Shown here piece after piece: positions 41,307 through 49,013 of a stretch of DNA of 60,804 nt; the first letter of the stretch is position 1, and every line of letters starts with the position of its first letter. A model generated the notes under the pieces. The model saw only the letters and a list, made by a program, of their open reading frames with translations, ran no database searches and had not been told where the DNA came from. The DNA is taken from assembly GCF_018130385.1 (NCBI RefSeq), contig NZ_JAFCLU010000036.1:1-60804 (forward strand). The letters are read 5' to 3'. The translations under genes were made by a program, and so were the position numbers. The DNA comes from Bradyrhizobium sp. AUGA SZCCT0283. Its GTDB lineage: Bacteria; Pseudomonadota; Alphaproteobacteria; Rhizobiales; Xanthobacteraceae.

Positions 41307-43028
41307 TCAACGAAACAGCCAGAGTTCCGACAAATATTTCCAGTTGATGAAGTAATAGAGGACGAAGCAGACAAAGAAGATCGCGACCAGAATCACTGTG
41401 CCCGGAAGCTTTGGCGCCTTCTCGCTGCCATAGTGCGAAGCCACTGCGCCGCCACCGGCGTGCAGCGGGAATGTCAATTTGTGACCGGCTGTGATCTTCT
41501 CGCCAAAGAATACCGTTCCCACGACAACCAGTATGAAGATGATGCCGCCGATCGCCGCGATGATCGCGAAGATGCCGTTGAGGCCCATCATCAAGAACGC
41601 GCCCGCAGAATGGGCGAATCCCAGACTGGCGTCGCTGAAGGTGATATCCCAGTGCCGGCGGGGGACACCGAGCGTGCCCGCCCCCATCATGAACAGCGAG
41701 ATGCCGGCGGCGCCGATCCCGAACAGATAGGGCTGCATCTTGGCAAGTTTCGGCCAGAGGATTTCGCGTTCGAACACCAGGGGCAATACGAGGTAGGTCG
41801 CGCCCATGAAGGCGAGCGTCGTCCCGGCCACCACGGTGCCGTGAAAGTGTCCCGGCACGTAGATCGTATTGTGCATCAGCACGTTGAGCTGTTCGGTGCC
41901 CAGCACGACGCCGGAAATGCCGCCGATGAAGCCGAAGAAAACAAGCGAGAGGAACATGCCGGCGAAAGCCGGATGACCCCACGGCGCCTTGCGCAGCCAT
42001 TCAAACACGCCGCGATTGAAGCCGTTCCTCCGCTGCGCCGCTTCGATCGCGCCCGGCACGGTCAATCCATGAACCATCGAGCCGAGTACCGCCAGATACA
42101 TCATGTAGCTGGTATTGACGATCTTCCAGCTCGCATCCAGTGCCGGGTCGGCAAGCAAATGGTGCGCGGAAGCGAGCTGCAAAAAGAGAATGTACATGAA
42201 GAAAGCTGTGCGGCTCACCTTTTCGCTCAAGGGCTTGGCGCCGACCAGAAGTGCTGCAGTCAGATACCAGAGCGATACATGCGCCGAAACGTTGATCTGC
42301 TGCGAGGAATGGCCCATCGCCCACCACACCACCCTGTACATCAAGGGATCTATGTCGGAGATCAGGCCGAGCGACCACAGCCAGGTCGGGATCAGGATGA
42401 TGGCGCCCGAGGCGATCGTGAACACCGCGATGATCGCGGCGGTCAGCGCGCCGAAGGTCACCAGTGGAATCGATCCATCGTAGGTCCTTTCTTCTTTCGC
42501 GATCGCGAGCGTCGCGAAGAAGATCGCGCAGCCGATCAGGGCGCCGACCGCGAACAGAATGAGACCGAGATAGAAGTGCGGCTGGGCCTTCATCGGCGGA
42601 TACGAGGTGAACATCACGCTGGAATCGCCCTGGAGCACGGCGACATTGGTCGCGATCGCGCCGACGACCATCATCACGAAGCCGACCCAGGCGAGCTTTG
42701 GCGCCGCAATCCGCGAATTGAGCAGGATCGCGGAAGCGAAATAGAGCACGGCGATTTCGAAGAAGATGATCCAGAACAACAGCACGTTGGCGCCGTGCCC
42801 GGTCAGGATCAGATAAAACCAGTCGGCCGGAAGCAGATGCACCGCCGGCCAGCGTGTCAGCGCGACCAACAGGCCCATCAGGCCGCCGATGGCGAGAAAC
42901 ACCACCGCAGCCACCGCATTTGCCTTGATCAGCGCCTGCGCCGCGGTATCGACTTTCAGGCCGGTATACTGGCAGGCACGAAACTCCGCCTGCGCAGGCA
43001 CGGCACCAATGACGGTTTCTGCGGTCAT
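41307..43028 (-). CDS. Heme-copper oxidoreductase subunit I, eNOR-type nitric oxide reductase
   Basis: 573 residues, about 14 membrane helices. All six heme-copper ligands are present: low-spin heme His 78 (TGHGANVL) and 396, high-spin heme His 394 (PGHFHGT), CuB His 240 (WWAMGH), 289 and 290 (ASAHHL). The residue four after His 240, the cross-linked Tyr of oxygen reductases (HPEVY), is Gln 244 (GHSSQQIN). No alternative Tyr sits in that helix turn. Oxygen reduction is therefore unlikely. The Gln at this site matches eNOR, a NO reductase group derived from oxygen reductases and characterised, as I recall, in Rhodothermus marinus. The setting beside nirS agrees. Often misannotated as cytochrome c oxidase subunit I. 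Confidence 0.88.
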   Translation of the reverse strand: MTAETVIGAVPAQAEFRACQYTGLKVDTAAQALIKANAVAAVVFLAIGGLMGLLVALTRWPAVHLLPADWFYLILTGHGANVLLFWIIFFEIAVLYFASAILLNSRIAAPKLAWVGFVMMVVGAIATNVAVLQGDSSVMFTSYPPMKAQPHFYLGLILFAVGALIGCAIFFATLAIAKEERTYDGSIPLVTFGALTAAIIAVFTIASGAIILIPTWLWSLGLISDIDPLMYRVVWWAMGHSSQQINVSAHVSLWYLTAALLVGAKPLSEKVSRTAFFMYILFLQLASAHHLLADPALDASWKIVNTSYMMYLAVLGSMVHGLTVPGAIEAAQRRNGFNRGVFEWLRKAPWGHPAFAGMFLSLVFFGFIGGISGVVLGTEQLNVLMHNTIYVPGHFHGTVVAGTTLAFMGATYLVLPLVFEREILWPKLAKMQPYLFGIGAAGISLFMMGAGTLGVPRRHWDITFSDASLGFAHSAGAFLMMGLNGIFAIIAAIGGIIFILVVVGTVFFGEKITAGHKLTFPLHAGGGAVASHYGSEKAPKLPGTVILVAIFFVCFVLYYFINWKYLSELWLFR

Positions 43029-43032
43029 GAGC

Positions 43033-43608
43033 CTACCTCCCGCCGGGGAGGCGCGCTTCGGCCTCCGCCCGTTTCTGTTCCGTGACGTAAATCTTTCCGG
43101 TCATGGTGTGATGTCCGATCCCGCAAAATTCGTTGCAGATGATACCGAACTCGCCGCTCTGGGTCGGGGTCAGCGAAATCACGTGCTCGTAACCCGGATG
43201 AACCTGAATGTTGATATTGACGGGTTGCAGCGAGAAGCCGTGCAGCCAGTCGATCGATGAAAGATGGATCCGGTAGCTGACACCCTTCTCCAGCTCGAGA
43301 ATCGGCCACCATTGCCACAGCCGGCCGAGCAGATAGACATCGGTTCCCGCCTGGGGCTTGACCACCGGTATGCCCTGCTCCTCGCGCACCTGGAATTTCT
43401 TGGCGAACTCGTCGACCTTCGCTTCATAGGCCGACGGCGCGATGCGGTAGGCTTCCTTGCTGAGATTTTGCTGACCGATGAAGTGCCACGCGATCATGAA
43501 TCCGAACATGAACAGGCCCCACAGAAAGGCAATTATGACCCAGACCAGCTCGACCCTCTCGATAGGCTCGTTCCACCAAATTCGTTGTTCGGGCGGTGTG
43601 ACGGCCAT
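43033..43608 (-). CDS. Heme-copper oxidoreductase subunit II with CuA centre
   Basis: 191 residues: one membrane helix (VELVWVIIAFLWGLFMFGFM) and a periplasmic cupredoxin domain with a complete CuA site (His 123 in WLHGF; Cys 158, Cys 162, His 166 and Met 169 in CNEFCGIGHHTM). It receives electrons from a cytochrome c such as the one at 36609. Stops 4 bp before subunit I; GGGGAG ribosome site before ATG 43608. It has one transmembrane helix, as in B-family enzymes, instead of two. Confidence 0.93.
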   Translation of the reverse strand: MAVTPPEQRIWWNEPIERVELVWVIIAFLWGLFMFGFMIAWHFIGQQNLSKEAYRIAPSAYEAKVDEFAKKFQVREEQGIPVVKPQAGTDVYLLGRLWQWWPILELEKGVSYRIHLSSIDWLHGFSLQPVNINIQVHPGYEHVISLTPTQSGEFGIICNEFCGIGHHTMTGKIYVTEQKRAEAEARLPGGR

Positions 43609-43669
43609 GTCGATCTCCCCTTCTCAAAAGGATTCACGCCTCAGCGCGGGTGGGTGCAACTTGCAGTCT

Positions 43670-43831
43670 TCATTTCGCCAAGGGGACCGAGGCGATTTCC
43701 ATTACGCCCCAGATCAGATAGAGAACCGTCGGAAGCGTTACGCCGAGGAACAGAAGCAGGAATGGATTGTCGAGAATCCGCTGCATCATCGGCATGCGCT
43801 CGGAACTCGGAAGCTGTTCGGTAGGCGGCAT
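43670..43831 (-). CDS. 53-residue single-helix membrane peptide, first gene of the eNOR operon
   Basis: Short protein with one membrane helix (NPFLLLFLGVTLPTVLYLIW) flanked by a polar N-terminus and a short outside tail. GAGGGG at good spacing precedes ATG 43831. The predicted transcription start from the palindrome at 43894-43911 lies about 30 bp upstream. Similar small helices occur as accessory subunits of heme-copper enzymes (CcoQ, CoxIV type), so it is probably a structural subunit of the complex. Easily missed because of its size. Confidence 0.78.
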   Translation of the reverse strand: MPPTEQLPSSERMPMMQRILDNPFLLLFLGVTLPTVLYLIWGVMEIASVPLAK

Positions 43832-43893
43832 GGCGGTACCCCTCGGACCTTCCAGTAAAGGATTCAAATTTATCTGGCGCGCACCCGTCGCAT

Positions 43894-43911
43894 CCTTGAC
43901 CGCGGTCAAGG
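43894..43911. promoter_or_regulatory. Perfect DNR/NNR palindrome upstream of the eNOR operon
   Basis: CCTTGACCGCGGTCAAGG is an uninterrupted 18-bp palindrome containing TTGAC-N4-GTCAA, the consensus of NNR/DNR regulators. Centred 71 bp from the small-subunit ATG, consistent with class II activation. Confidence 0.78.
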
Positions 43912-43942
43912 ACGAGCGGACCGCCAACAGAAATAATTCGAC

Positions 43943-44407
43943 ATGTCTGAAATTCGGCTCGTCGCTGGACCGGCACGCCGTCCTGCGAGCTTTCGTCGAG
44001 CGATCTTCGCTGCGGGCATCGTCGTTGCGATCGCAGCGATCATGGCGATGATGTGGGCAGATCATGCCGCCAAGCCCGCGCGCGACGCAGGCGTCACGGT
44101 GCTGTACGTCGGCGCCGAGGATTGCGCGCCCTGTCGCGCCTGGCAAAATGGCGAAGGCGCCGCGTTCCTTGCATCTGCGGAATTCCCGCGAATTACCTAT
44201 CGGGAGGTCAAGTCACCGCACCTTCACGACGTCCTGAAAGACGAAAACTGGCCGGATGAACTCCGCATCTATCGCGACAGCCTGCGGCGCAGCGACGGCG
44301 TGCCGCTGTGGCTGGTCGTCGCCGACCACAAGATCGTGGAACAGCGCTTTGGTGCAGCCGAGTGGCGCGCCAGCGTCTTGCCAATGATCAAATCATTGCT
44401 GCGCTGA
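43943..44407 (+). CDS. Membrane-anchored thioredoxin-like protein
   Basis: 154 residues with one N-terminal membrane helix (AIFAAGIVVAIAAIMAMMW) and a periplasmic thioredoxin-like domain holding CAPC (VGAEDCAPCRAW). Divergent from the eNOR operon across the DNR palindrome. It may keep the Cys residues of CuA, SCO or c-type cytochrome partners reduced. The cis-Pro region (SDGVPLWLVV) fits the fold. Resembles SoxW/TlpA-type reductants loosely. Confidence 0.78.
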   Translation: MSEIRLVAGPARRPASFRRAIFAAGIVVAIAAIMAMMWADHAAKPARDAGVTVLYVGAEDCAPCRAWQNGEGAAFLASAEFPRITYREVKSPHLHDVLKDENWPDELRIYRDSLRRSDGVPLWLVVADHKIVEQRFGAAEWRASVLPMIKSLLR

Positions 44408-44419
44408 TCGCTTCGCGGT

Positions 44420-45178
44420 TCACGACAAGGGATGCTGAGAACGGTCCTCGGCAAGCCGATGCTTTCCATTCAGCCCGCCGCGGGCCTTAATTCGATCGCT
44501 GGCGATCAGACTGCGAAGCTGCGCGACCTCGCTGACGACGACGTCGGATGCACGCACGTCCACGCCGACCAATCGAAGTTTCGCGAACACGCGCGACAGC
44601 GACTCCGGCTTGAGCCCAAGCCGCCCGGCGATCAGGGACTTGTCGTAAGGCAGCGAAATCCTGCAGGACCCGTTCATGTTCGGGCACAAAGCGGCGAGGA
44701 ACTCGGCGACGCGCTGCAAACCGCTTTGCGCCGAAAGCTGCTCGACGCGCTGAACCAGCCGGTGAAGATGCTGCGACGTCGAAGCAATCATTGCGATGGC
44801 GATGTCCGGCATCTCGCGAATGCAATTCACCACATGGTGCGCGGGTATCAGCACAACCCGCGAATTGGTGGCGGCGGAAGCCGTGGCAGGATAGCGGCCG
44901 CCTGCGAAGGCGACCGCCTCGGCAAAGCTCTCGCCCTTGGTCAGAACGTGAAGAACCGCTTCGTCGCCGGCGGGCGTGATTCGGTACAGCTTGACCCAGC
45001 CATCGATGACGATGAAGAACGCCGCTGCCGGCTCGCCTTGCCGGAACAGGGCATCGCCGGGTTCGAGTTCGACGACAGTTGCCGGCGCAAGAAGGGTCTG
45101 GACCGTCCGCGGGTTGAGACCGCAGAGCACGGTCGTCTGTGAAGCGGCTTTCAGATCATCCAGCGTCGGAGCTTTCAT
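44420..45178 (-). CDS. DNR/NnrR-type Crp/Fnr regulator
   Basis: About 252 residues: a cyclic-nucleotide-binding-like sensor domain (LEPGDALFRQGEPAAAFFIV), a long dimerisation helix and a Crp-type helix-turn-helix (KSLIAGRLGLKPESLSRVFA). It lacks the N-terminal Cys cluster of Fnr, as expected for the NO-responsive DNR/NNR group, which bind heme. ATG 45178 is preferred because a DNR-like box at 45258-45271 would give a transcription start close to the alternative ATG at 45217. It is the likely activator of the nirS, nirI and eNOR promoters. Confidence 0.85.
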   Translation of the reverse strand: MKAPTLDDLKAASQTTVLCGLNPRTVQTLLAPATVVELEPGDALFRQGEPAAAFFIVIDGWVKLYRITPAGDEAVLHVLTKGESFAEAVAFAGGRYPATASAATNSRVVLIPAHHVVNCIREMPDIAIAMIASTSQHLHRLVQRVEQLSAQSGLQRVAEFLAALCPNMNGSCRISLPYDKSLIAGRLGLKPESLSRVFAKLRLVGVDVRASDVVVSEVAQLRSLIASDRIKARGGLNGKHRLAEDRSQHPLS

Positions 45179-45257
45179 GGTTTCAATCCCTGAGTAGTGT
45201 ACCTCCGCCTGCTTCATTGCCTGCACCTTAAAGACTACCGCCTGTGCAGGAAAAGAT

Positions 45258-45271
45258 TTGACGTAGATCAA
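45258..45271. promoter_or_regulatory. FNR/DNR-like box before the regulator gene
   Basis: TTGAC-GTAG-ATCAA, a hybrid between the DNR (GTCAA) and FNR/FixK (ATCAA) half sites. Centred 86 bp before ATG 45178. Suggests anaerobic control by an Fnr/FixK protein and possible autoregulation. Confidence 0.6.
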
Positions 45272-45310
45272 TTTGCTAGAGCGAAAGGCACGATTTCGTG
45301 GAACAGCCTC

Positions 45311-45511
45311 TTAAGGTGATTCAACAACTTCGATCAGCGCCTTCAGGAAAGCATCACGATCGACGTGATGCTCCCTGCACGCGTCGTCCACGGTGTGGAA
45401 GCAAGCAATCGGACAGCCAACACACCCCATCTTGAAATCGAGAAAGACACGGATTGTCGCCGGCCAGTCATTCATGACGTCGTTCACCAGATCGTCGGAG
45501 CCAACTGGCAT
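45311..45511 (-). CDS. DUF1858-type small Cys-rich protein
   Basis: 66 residues, DVMNDWPATIRVFLDFKMGC then VGCPIACFHTVDDA, matching the DUF1858/ScdA_N-like family with a Cys-rich GCVGCPIAC loop. Such proteins often accompany iron-sulfur repair (di-iron YtfE/ScdA), hybrid-cluster or nitrosative stress genes. GGAGAACG precedes ATG 45511. Just upstream of the DNR-type regulator, on the same strand. Confidence 0.78.
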   Translation of the reverse strand: MPVGSDDLVNDVMNDWPATIRVFLDFKMGCVGCPIACFHTVDDACREHHVDRDAFLKALIEVVESP

Positions 45512-45754
45512 GAGCGTTCTCCATTTTAAATTTAGTCCACGACCTGCCCGCCCCGTCTTTGTGGAAGCACAAACTTCGCGGCGATTCCGCCTGCAGGCAT
45601 TGCTGAGCGCGCGGAAAGTCTGCAGACCCGCCATTTTGCACTGCAATAGGGAATGCCACCGCACAAATCGCGGCGATCGGCCATTCCTGAGAACCACCAG
45701 CCCGCCTGCAGCGCGCTCTAAGCCCAGCGCGCAACGCCGATTCTCGGCTTCGGA

Positions 45755-45950
45755 TTATTCGACGGCGACAACCTGATCGGCCTGCACAGGTCCGAGCCGG
45801 TCCCAGACAGCAACGAGGGCTTCGGCGAGACGACCGATCAGGACGTCGTCGTGGTACGGCGACGGCGTGATCCGGAGCGCTCAAGGCCTCGCGGTACCGT
45901 CGGATAATTGATGGGCTGGATATAGATCCCATACTCCGACAGCAGCAGCC
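45755..45950 (-). pseudogene. hemA: C-terminal fragment of 5-aminolevulinate synthase
   Basis: Frames read LLLSEYGIYIQPINYPTVPR and then, after a shift, RITPSPYHDDVLIGRLAEAL up to VQADQVVAVE and stop at 45755. This is the end of ALA synthase. The catalytic Lys region is absent and at least one frameshift is present. Confidence 0.75.
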
Positions 45951-46128
45951 TTCCCGAAAGAACGCGCTGACCGTGGCCGCGAAGCCCAGCACAACGCTCC
46001 CCGAGGGATTCCCGCCTGAGACATACTGGAAGGCATCGAACACGCGCCGGGAGCGATCGCCGGTCTTTATCGCGGCGAGAATACCGGCAAGCGGCTGATC
46101 AGGATTCGCTTACGAATGTCTTCCGTCT
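45951..46128 (-). pseudogene. Unassigned oxidoreductase-like tail
   Basis: A frame here reads AAIKTGDRSRRVFDAFQYV then SGGNPSGSVVLGFA, reminiscent of the end of MDR-type quinone or alcohol dehydrogenases. Too short for a firm call. It lies between two other gene tails. Confidence 0.3.
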
Positions 46129-46445
46129 TCAGAAACTTAGCTGAACCTTCATGGATCGGCTGCGATCTCCTGCGACTTCGAAAGCGTGTATCGCCTCCTC
46201 CAGTTCAAAGATGGCGGTCAGCAGCGGCGTTAGATCCACTCTCTTCTGGTTGATGAGGTCGACACCATGCCGAACTCTTCATGGAAGCGAAAGGTCCCGC
46301 GCATTTCGATTTCCTTGGCCACGACCAGGTTCTGCGGAATCGAGACATCGCCGCTGAGGCCGAGCTGGATCAGAATGCCGCGCGGCTTGAGCACCTCGAG
46401 CCCCGAGCGAACGGCCCGTTCGTTTCCGGACGCTTCGAACTGGAC
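46129..46445 (-). pseudogene. C-terminal fragment of a zinc alcohol/L-idonate 5-dehydrogenase
   Basis: Frames read FDVQFEASGNERAVRSGLEV, LKPRGILIQLGLSGDVSIPQ, NLVVAKEIEMRGTFRFHEEF, then after a shift VDLTPLLTAIFELEEAIHAF and stop at 46129. This is the last third of an IdnD-type MDR dehydrogenase, with one frameshift and no catalytic domain. Confidence 0.78.
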
Positions 46446-46644
46446 ATCGAACTAGCTGCTCGCATCCGTCCTCAAAGACGAACTTCGCTTCGTCCTTCGA
46501 GAGGACATGCGAGGTGCCGTAGTACTTCTTCGACAGTTTCTTCTTCCGCCTTGCCACTTCGCCGGACAAACGAATGATCACGTCGTGTTCATAAGTCTTC
46601 CTGTCAATCGTGATGGTGCCGAATGTAGTACGTTCGATCTCCAT
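46446..46644 (-). pseudogene. N-terminal fragment of a Mth938-domain protein
   Basis: Begins with a strong ribosome site (GAGGAGGTC) and ATG 46644, encoding MEIERTTFGTITIDRKTYEH and KLSKKYYGTSHVLSKDEAKF. It then breaks off after EDGCEQL into the dehydrogenase fragment. The intact family continues about 60 residues further. Confidence 0.7.
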
Positions 46645-46808
46645 GGCCTGACCTCCTCATGATCCCGGCACGAGGCCCCGACTCCGCGTCGGCAGACGAG
46701 CCTGGCATCGATGTCAGGGCAGCCCGCGTCGCTCGCCGGCTCGCGGGCCTCCTGTTTCCGAACCTTGGACCCCAGCGGTGCCGTTAGCCGGCAATTCGCT
46801 GCTGCCGC

Positions 46809-48464
46809 CTACCCGACGATCTGGAACGCGTCAGCCGCACGCAACACGGTGCCGTCCTCCCAATGGCGTCCGATCAGCATCATCCCAACAGGGAGCCCTG
46901 CCGACATGCCTGCCGGAACCGAGGCCGCAGGATGGCCAGTGACGTCGAACGGGCAAGTGTTGGAAATCATCTCGAGTGCCCGCGCAACGTAGTCCTCGCG
47001 GCTCGCGTCCGGGGCCGGGAGTAGCGTGGCCTTCAAAGGTAACGTCGGCATGAGCAGGAGATCGACGCCGTTGAGCGCCTCGTCGTAGGCGGCGCGCAAC
47101 ACGCGCGCGAGGTTTTGGGCCTTGGCATAGTAGCGGCCCTGGTAGTTGTCCTGCATGTACTGGCCGAGCAGGATGACGAGCTTGACGGTCTCCGAAAGGT
47201 CGTTGGCGCGCACCCGCCGGCTCCGGCCGTAGAAATCCAGGAGCGATGTTGTGTAGTGCCCCTTCCAGTTGGTTCCCATGCTGTTGCCGGCGACCATCAG
47301 CATCGTGGCGCCCTCGACGGCGATCGCGTTCCAGATATGGATGCCATCGCGGTGCAGGGGGATCGATACCTCGCTCACGGTTGCCCCCGCTCGCGCCAAG
47401 CGCTGCGCCGCCTCGCGTACCATGGCGTCGACATCGGGCTCGGAATTGGGCCAGCCAAATCCTTCCGTGACGATCCCGACCCGCAGGCCGCGGGCGTGTC
47501 CGGTGAGCTGCTTGGTGTACTCTTCCGTACGCAGTCCTGCCGGTTGGCGCGGATCGAGTCCATCGGCCCCGGCAAGCACCTCGAGAAGCCGGGCGGCATC
47601 GCCGGCGGTACGGGCGATGGGCCCGGTGTGATCAAGCGTTAATTCGATCGGGAAGACACCCGTGTATGGCACAAGCCCCTGGGTGGGCTTGTGGCCAACC
47701 GCTCCGCACCAACCGGCGGGAATTCGGATCGACCCTCCCTGGTCGCCGCCGATGGCCATGTCGCACTCGCCGGCGACGACGAGCGCGGCACTGCCACTGG
47801 AGGAGCCTCCGGCAGATCGCTTCGGATCGTGCGGATTGAGCACGGGCCCGGTGTCGGAGGTATGGCTGCCGCCTGAGAAGCAAAGATGCTCACAGACGGA
47901 CTTGCCAATGATCTCTCCACCGGCATCGAGGATGCGGGTCACAATGGTCGCGTCCACGTCGGGGACGTAGCCCTCCAGCACGTTGGAACCGTTCATCATC
48001 GGGATGCCGGCGACGCACACATTGTCTTTGATGGCGATTTTCTTGCCCGCGAGAGGCCCCGACGTTGCGCCTTTGATCGAGCACCTCCAGTACCAAGCGT
48101 TGAGCCGATTGTCCGAGGCACCTGGACGGAACCCCGCGTTCCGCGGGTACTTCACCGCCAATGTCGGCTCCGCGAACTGGTCTAGGCGACGGTACGACGC
48201 GAGCACACCGTCCATGAGGTTGCGGAACGACGTCAGATCGTCGCGGCTGAGAGCCAAGTTGTAGGACTTGGCGATGCGCTCCAATTCAGGTAGCGGTGGC
48301 TTGCGCAGAATCCGCGGCGCCGTCGCCGTCGAGGGTGGCGGTTGCATGCCCGCCTCGGCGGCCGCACGAACGGGCGTTGTCGCCGCGGCGACAACGGTTG
48401 CTGCTGCGCCGGCCGCGCCGGCATGAAGGAAGCGACGACGCGAATAGTCTGGCGAGGCTCTCAT
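46809..48464 (-). CDS. Tat-exported amidase-signature hydrolase
   Basis: 551 residues. A twin-arginine signal (SRRRFLHAGAAGAAATVVAA) is followed by an amidase-signature domain with the Ser-cisSer-Lys triad: Lys in GKKIAIKDNV, cis-Ser in SAGGSSSGSAAL and nucleophile Ser in GGDQGGSIRIPA. It hydrolyses amide bonds; the substrate is unknown. GGGAGG before ATG 48464. The insertion MMNGSNVLEGYVPDVDAT resembles amidases linked to nitrile metabolism. Stands alone with no operon partner. Confidence 0.9.
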   Translation of the reverse strand: MRASPDYSRRRFLHAGAAGAAATVVAAATTPVRAAAEAGMQPPPSTATAPRILRKPPLPELERIAKSYNLALSRDDLTSFRNLMDGVLASYRRLDQFAEPTLAVKYPRNAGFRPGASDNRLNAWYWRCSIKGATSGPLAGKKIAIKDNVCVAGIPMMNGSNVLEGYVPDVDATIVTRILDAGGEIIGKSVCEHLCFSGGSHTSDTGPVLNPHDPKRSAGGSSSGSAALVVAGECDMAIGGDQGGSIRIPAGWCGAVGHKPTQGLVPYTGVFPIELTLDHTGPIARTAGDAARLLEVLAGADGLDPRQPAGLRTEEYTKQLTGHARGLRVGIVTEGFGWPNSEPDVDAMVREAAQRLARAGATVSEVSIPLHRDGIHIWNAIAVEGATMLMVAGNSMGTNWKGHYTTSLLDFYGRSRRVRANDLSETVKLVILLGQYMQDNYQGRYYAKAQNLARVLRAAYDEALNGVDLLLMPTLPLKATLLPAPDASREDYVARALEMISNTCPFDVTGHPAASVPAGMSAGLPVGMMLIGRHWEDGTVLRAADAFQIVG

Positions 48465-49013
48465 AGCACATCCTCCCTCGACCAATGGGTTGACTTCTCA
48501 AATCCACCGCCCGCCCTAAAGCGTCGGGGACCGTCTGGTGGTCGGTGGCCGCGACGGTCACCAAGCGGAGGCCGCCGACGCTGCGGCCGGCGTACCAAGC
48601 TGCAACAGTCCTTGCATCCGGACGGGGCTGAGGCGCAGCAGCCGCATGAGGTCGGAACGTGGGGCTTGGCCGAGCGGATCGTGACGGCAATTAAGGCCTG
48701 TACTGGATGCCTCCGGCATCCTCGCGCGGACTGCGGAGCGACGCGCCGTCCAGTAGGAATTATCCTCCAGCCGCCGGCGATCTTCAAGAGCTTGCGTCTG
48801 TCACGGTCTGCGCTCGTCAGCCACGTCGCGTAGCACTTCGACCGTCGCGACCTACTCACAGTCAAGCCGCGCGCGCCATGTCTCTTCCTGGGAACTTAAC
48901 CGACGTCAGCCGCTTAGCGAAGGTCCGCTTTGCGCCGCCAGAAGTGGACATCATGTAGCGCGAGTGTGGCGCGCGAACCCGCCATCTGAAGGGTGTTAAC
49001 CGATGGGCCCTAT
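48465..49013. other. Intergenic with repeat copy, no gene recognised
   Basis: About 550 bp. Overlapping frames on both strands lack domains. A diverged copy of the dispersed repeat sits at 48923-48952 (GTCCGCTTTGCGCC ... AGAAGTGGACAT). Confidence 0.45.

Noticed and set aside
40405..42000. Long minus-strand frame covering ctaB and part of subunit I
   Set aside because: The real ctaB begins at 41277 with a strong ribosome site; the upstream part is the wrong frame of subunit I.
41307..43028. Annotation as cytochrome c oxidase subunit I
   Set aside because: The cross-linked Tyr position is Gln and the operon sits in a nitrite-respiration island, so oxygen reduction is unlikely.
41292..43085. 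597-codon plus-strand frame
   Set aside because: Charged, His/Asp/Glu-rich shadow of the subunit I gene; typical of antisense frames in GC-rich DNA.
48342..48865. Frames on both strands before the amidase
   Set aside because: Arg/Ser-rich, no signal or domain, weak start contexts.
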